From contig LJNI01000007.1 of NCBI GenBank assembly GCA_001303225.1, positions 1 to 23,972 on the forward strand: a stretch of DNA of 23,972 nt. Direction: 5' to 3'. The stretch is from a candidate division TA06 bacterium DG_78 (GTDB lineage Bacteria; Hydrothermota; Tepidihabitantia; SM23-42). Each line of letters starts with the position of its first letter. Within the stretch, counting starts at the first letter, position 1. The position numbers and the translations under genes are program-made. The notes under the pieces were generated by a model. The model made no database searches, had not been told where the DNA came from, and saw nothing but the letters and a program-made list of their open reading frames with translations. Below, in pieces: positions 21,613 to 23,972 of this stretch.

Positions 21613-21796
21613 AAAGTTCCATTTAAACTTTAATACCAGAAAGGCTTTATGAATCAGACATTCACTTACAATGCTTATGCGTGCGTTGGTTGTGCCTCAA
21701 AGCCTCAAGATTCTAAAGGGTTACCTTGTAACCATTCAATGTTCAAGGGCACATTCTTTTAGTTATTTGTACCATGGTTAATGAAATCATTAACCA
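21613..21796 (+). promoter_or_regulatory. Pilin mRNA leader with multiple possible stem-loops
   Basis: Exact stems: AAAGTT/AACTTT (21613-21618/21626-21631), GGCTTT/AAAGCC (21643-21648/21699-21704), GGTTAC-ctt-GTAACC (21719-21733) and TGGTTAATGA-aa-TCATTAACCA (21775-21796). The last two share GGTTA/TAACC words and could pair with each other instead (21719-21723 with 21791-21795, or 21729-21733 with 21776-21780), a switch-like arrangement just before the ribosome site AAGGAGGAA (21806-21814). Actual folding was not computed. Confidence 0.45.
21649..21762 (+). CDS. Possible 37-residue Cys-rich leader peptide
   Basis: An open frame from ATG 21649 to TAG 21760-21762 inside the pilin leader. Its peptide contains a C-x2-C-x11-C-x-H arrangement (C12, C15, C27, H29) that could bind a metal. 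The only ribosome-site candidate is a weak AAAGG a few bases upstream. A frame of this length is common by chance in such DNA, so coding is uncertain; a leader peptide coupled to the downstream hairpins is the interesting alternative. Confidence 0.25.
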   Translation: MNQTFTYNAYACVGCASKPQDSKGLPCNHSMFKGTFF

Positions 21797-21817
21797 ATCT
21801 CTATTAAGGAGGAAACA

Positions 21818-22294
21818 ATGAAGAGAAAGGGATTCACCCTTATCGAACTGATGGTCGTGGTAGTGATTATTGGTATCTTAGCCGCAATCGCTATTCCGAA
21901 CTTCATGAGAATGCAACAGAGAGCAAAAGAAGGCTCTGTGAAGAATAATATGCATACAGTACAACTCGCAGTTGAGGATTTTGCAACGCTTAATTCTGGT
22001 GCGTATGCAGGTGGCTTTACTGCTGTCACAGGAGAGACTGGTGAAACAATCGTTCAACTCTTGCCAGGTCAGGTCCATTGTGTCAATCCATTTACTGGTT
22101 TGGCAACTGTAGCTACGGAATTTCTTGCTGCTGATCCCAAACTCCCTGCAGGACCAGGAGTTTTAGCTGCAGGTGTATATTCGTATGGTAGCGATGCAAC
22201 AGGTGCTGCTCTTGCTGATGGACAGAGATACGCAATCCACGGTGGTGGAGCAACTGGACTGGCTAATCTTTCTCTTATACTTGCTAATTACTAA
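21818..22294 (+). CDS. Type IV pilin, first of a tandem pair
   Basis: A 158-residue type IV pilin or pseudopilin. A 5-residue basic leader (MKRKG) ends at the prepilin peptidase site G/FTLIELM, with Glu at mature position 5, followed by the hydrophobic alpha-helix VVVVIIGILAAIAIPNF. The globular part has a single Cys (in QVHCVNPFTG), so no C-terminal disulfide loop, and ends with QRYAIHGGG...LANLSLILANY. The size, strong AAGGAGGAA site (21806-21814) and sigma54 promoter indicate a major subunit. It is the better candidate for the abundant pilin because it is promoter-proximal and ahead of the intercistronic hairpin. Pseudopilin of a type II secretion system remains possible; no assembly genes are in the window. 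Confidence 0.93.
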   Translation: MKRKGFTLIELMVVVVIIGILAAIAIPNFMRMQQRAKEGSVKNNMHTVQLAVEDFATLNSGAYAGGFTAVTGETGETIVQLLPGQVHCVNPFTGLATVATEFLAADPKLPAGPGVLAAGVYSYGSDATGAALADGQRYAIHGGGATGLANLSLILANY

Positions 22295-22312
22295 TACGAC
22301 AGAAGAGATTTT

Positions 22313-22355
22313 AATGGTGGTGACTTGGGTACTTGTACTACAAGGCACCACCATT
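22313..22355 (+). terminator. Strong stem-loop between the two pilin genes
   Basis: AATGGTGGTG (22313-22322) pairs perfectly with CACCACCATT (22346-22355), then after one mismatch CTTG (22324-22327) pairs with CAAG (22341-22344). TTCTCTC follows, so it may be a partial terminator or an mRNA-stabilising stem, giving more of the first pilin than the second. Placed 18 nt after the first pilin stop. Confidence 0.7.
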
Positions 22356-22378
22356 TTCTCTCATGGAGAATAGACATC

Positions 22379-22888
22379 ATGAATAGATTGACCACCCTAA
22401 ATAAATCTGGATTTACCCTCATTGAACTGATGGTCGTGGTGGTCATTATTGGTATTCTCGCTGCAATTGCAGTGCCAAACTTTATCAATATGCAGCAGCG
22501 TTCAAAAGAAGGAAGTTTAAAACAAAACATGCATCAGCTCCAAATGATCGTTGAAGATTTTGCTGTGTTGACTGATGGTTTGTATCCGACTGATAACACC
22601 TCTGCAACGTTCATGACCGGTGAAACCTTGGAAGACATGAAACCAGGTGGTGCTGCTTCTCAGTGGCCCCTGAATCCATTCACTTCAGCACCAACTGTCA
22701 TAACATGGTCTTTAGGTCAAGCAAATCCTGCAATCCCGACAAACCTTGACCATAATCCAGGTGAAATTGAATACTGTAATGACGGTACTGTTGCAGGAGC
22801 CATGGATGCTCAACGTTATGCAATCCATGGCGGTGATTCCGAGCCAGCAAATGGTCAAAACCTTACCTTAATACTCAAAAATTTCTAA
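22379..22888 (+). CDS. Type IV pilin, second of a tandem pair
   Basis: A 169-residue pilin with an 11-residue leader (MNRLTTLNKSG) and the same G/FTLIELM site. The first ~24 mature residues are nearly identical to the upstream pilin (one I-to-V change in the visible helix), and the C-terminus again reads AQRYAIHGG followed by LTLILKNF, while the middle has diverged. The two therefore arose by duplication. ATG 22379-22381 is preceded by GGAGAA (22365-22370); an in-frame ATG at 22325 lies inside the hairpin and would give a leader too long for a prepilin. A minor or alternative subunit of the same fibre is the likely role. Confidence 0.92.
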   Translation: MNRLTTLNKSGFTLIELMVVVVIIGILAAIAVPNFINMQQRSKEGSLKQNMHQLQMIVEDFAVLTDGLYPTDNTSATFMTGETLEDMKPGGAASQWPLNPFTSAPTVITWSLGQANPAIPTNLDHNPGEIEYCNDGTVAGAMDAQRYAIHGGDSEPANGQNLTLILKNF

Positions 22889-23129
22889 CCCACATAACTT
22901 CCAAACTTCACATCTTCGTAATTTCTAAGCCTCATTGTTTCTGATTTACTAATCTGCGAATTTCGCGGATTTTCCGCGTTCTCTGCGTTTCATTTTTTTC
23001 TTAACTTCATATCTTCTGAGTTTCCCAACTTCTTATCTTCTCCTCAGCGTGCTCCGCGAATATTCTGCGTTCTCTGCGTTATATTTTCCCTAACTTCTTA
23101 ACCTCGTAACTTCCCGTCTTCTAATTTTC
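22889..23129. repeat. Intergenic stretch of degenerate repeated words
   Basis: No gene is seen between the convergent pilin and TPR-like genes. The stretch is built from two word types: GCGTTCTCTGCGTT (exact at 22976-22989 and 23067-23080) and variants of AACTTC/ATCTTC/CTCGTAACTTC. A CGCGGA-ttt-TCCGCG stem (22964-22978) followed by a T-rich run ending near 22999 might end transcription of the pilin operon, but the T-run starts too far from the stem to be convincing. Confidence 0.65.
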
Positions 23130-23972
23130 TCATCTCCGCTGTCTCGCGTCCCGCCATGTCTCCCACGACCACTTGTACGTTGAATACACCGTACCATCTT
23201 TAAGATAATAGTGTTCGCCATGTGGTTCTTCAGGAAGTTCATGTATGATATTATAGATAATTAACTCACGTAATTGATGGGGCACATGACCAATTTTTTC
23301 AGTAAATTCTCTCACCTTTTCATTCAAAAACTGGATATGTAATTCCATGGTGATATCTTTGATATACAATTCAGCAATTGCTCGTTCTTCAGGGCTTTCA
23401 GAATGATTATAGAGGTCTACCCACAAGGCGAGTCCAGTTTCTAAATCACCGACTTTTTTATAAGCAACAAACGCTGCCCACCGTTTGGGCCATGTTGGGG
23501 CATCTGGTTTTAAAGCGGATAACTTGAAATAGTATTCTGCAGAAAGGTAATCTCTCAAAAATACATAGTGAATAAAAGCATAGAAGAAAGGGTACACCCA
23601 ATCATCAGGATTGGTAATCATCGCCTTTTTCAATAATTTTTTTGCCTGGTCTGGCCGCTGTGCATCATGGGTAAGCATGAGGCTCCCTAAGGTGTAGGCA
23701 TGACTGAAATACGGGTCAAGCGTTGTCAGTATGTCGAGAATATGGTACATCAGTTCAAATTTTTGGTCAGTGAGCCGATGTTCTCCGTAATACTGGACAA
23801 AGCGTAACCACACGACGTCTGCTAATGGTGCATAGAATCCCATGGAGAGTGCCTTGAGTGCAATGCCTGAGGGAAAATACAGTAACTCTCCGATCAATGC
23901 GTACTCTGTTTCTCTCCAATCAATACGATAGGCGAAATTTGCAATGAGAAAAATGAGCAAAATTAAGACAAT
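23130..23972 (-). CDS. Membrane-anchored TPR-like protein (5' partial)
   Basis: 281 codons are visible and the frame stays open to the right edge, so the start is probably outside. The N-terminal part reads as a hydrophobic anchor (VLILLIFLIANFAYRI). The body is all-helical with TPR-like repeats: segments such as LDPYFSHAYTLGSLMLTH, RPDQAKKLLKKAMITNPDDW and YFKLSALKPDAPTWPKRWA have the spacing and Asn-Pro/Lys-Pro ends of TPR units. No catalytic motif is visible. Facing the pilin operon convergently, it may belong to envelope or pilus biology, but that is only positional. A TTG at 23958-23960 could be an internal start. Confidence 0.75.
   Translation of the reverse strand: MVLILLIFLIANFAYRIDWRETEYALIGELLYFPSGIALKALSMGFYAPLADVVWLRFVQYYGEHRLTDQKFELMYHILDILTTLDPYFSHAYTLGSLMLTHDAQRPDQAKKLLKKAMITNPDDWVYPFFYAFIHYVFLRDYLSAEYYFKLSALKPDAPTWPKRWAAFVAYKKVGDLETGLALWVDLYNHSESPEERAIAELYIKDITMELHIQFLNEKVREFTEKIGHVPHQLRELIIYNIIHELPEEPHGEHYYLKDGTVYSTYKWSWETWRDARQRR

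Larger units (their letters stand above)
21355..21817. other. Regulatory stretch between the activator and pilin genes
   Basis: This 463-bp gap holds CGCAGAG-type word repeats with a 12-bp inverted repeat (21369-21463), a second 12-bp inverted repeat (21541-21569), a sigma54 promoter (21570-21585) and a leader of about 220 nt with several possible stem-loops plus a 37-codon open frame. No longer gene was seen. Confidence 0.8.

Noticed and set aside
21690..21735. Possible c-di-GMP-I (GEMM) riboswitch before the pilin gene
   Set aside because: CAAAGCC and GGGTTACC recall conserved GEMM words, and GEMM elements do precede pilin genes elsewhere. However the GCAAACC strand, the tetraloop hairpin with its receptor and the P3 stem are missing, and GGTTACC here closes a simple local hairpin.

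Overview
The window looks like a piece of chromosome from an AT-rich, Gram-negative-type bacterium of an uncultivated lineage. A candidate lipoprotein, a beta-barrel-like secreted protein, a sigma54 activator beside type IV pilin genes, ferrous iron uptake genes and short intergenic runs of degenerate repeated words support this. Affiliation with something like candidate division WOR-3 is only an inference. No rRNA, tRNA, CRISPR array, transposase or phage gene was recognised.

Layout. Bases 1-3700 are on the minus strand and deal with metal and redox biology: the start of a NifU-type Fe-S scaffold (cut by the window edge), a PerR-like regulator, a 592-bp gene-free stretch crowded with inverted repeats, and a fur-feoA-feoB operon. 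Bases 3829-6863 (plus) hold a small protein kinase followed by a TrkH/TrkA potassium uptake pair. Bases 6965-11989 (plus) hold glmS, endonuclease V, a structured 120-bp element, a GalT-like nucleotidylyltransferase, a HAD phosphatase and an unrecognised protein. Bases 17737-12002 (minus) form a probable seven-gene operon: an N-terminal-only GlmU, a LytR_C-domain membrane protein, RsfS, arginyl-tRNA synthetase, a PtsN-type IIA protein, a zinc-ribbon protein and a GT39-type membrane glycosyltransferase. Bases 17864-19991 (plus) encode a DNRLRE-domain surface protein and a probable outer-membrane protein. Bases 20074-22888 form a pilus module: an NtrC/PilR-type activator with an intact GAFTGA loop, a good sigma54 promoter, a leader of about 220 nt with several possible hairpins, and two tandem major-pilin-like genes separated by a strong hairpin. 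The window ends in a membrane-anchored TPR-like gene on the minus strand, cut at its 5' end.

Two things stand out. First, six housekeeping promoters share one geometry: TTGACA/T, exactly 16 bp, a TATAAT-like -10, and then the start codon only 5-6 nt further on in four cases and a few nt more in the other two. Those four genes (perR, glmS, glmU-like, DNRLRE gene) should be translated from leaderless mRNAs, while many operon-internal genes carry clear AGGAGG sites. Second, the pilus module reads as a complete circuit: a PilR-like activator, inverted repeats upstream, a -24/-12 promoter, a possibly switchable leader with a small Cys-rich ORF, and a stem-loop between the two pilin genes.

Starts, families and motifs were judged by eye from the translations. 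No database search or RNA folding was run.
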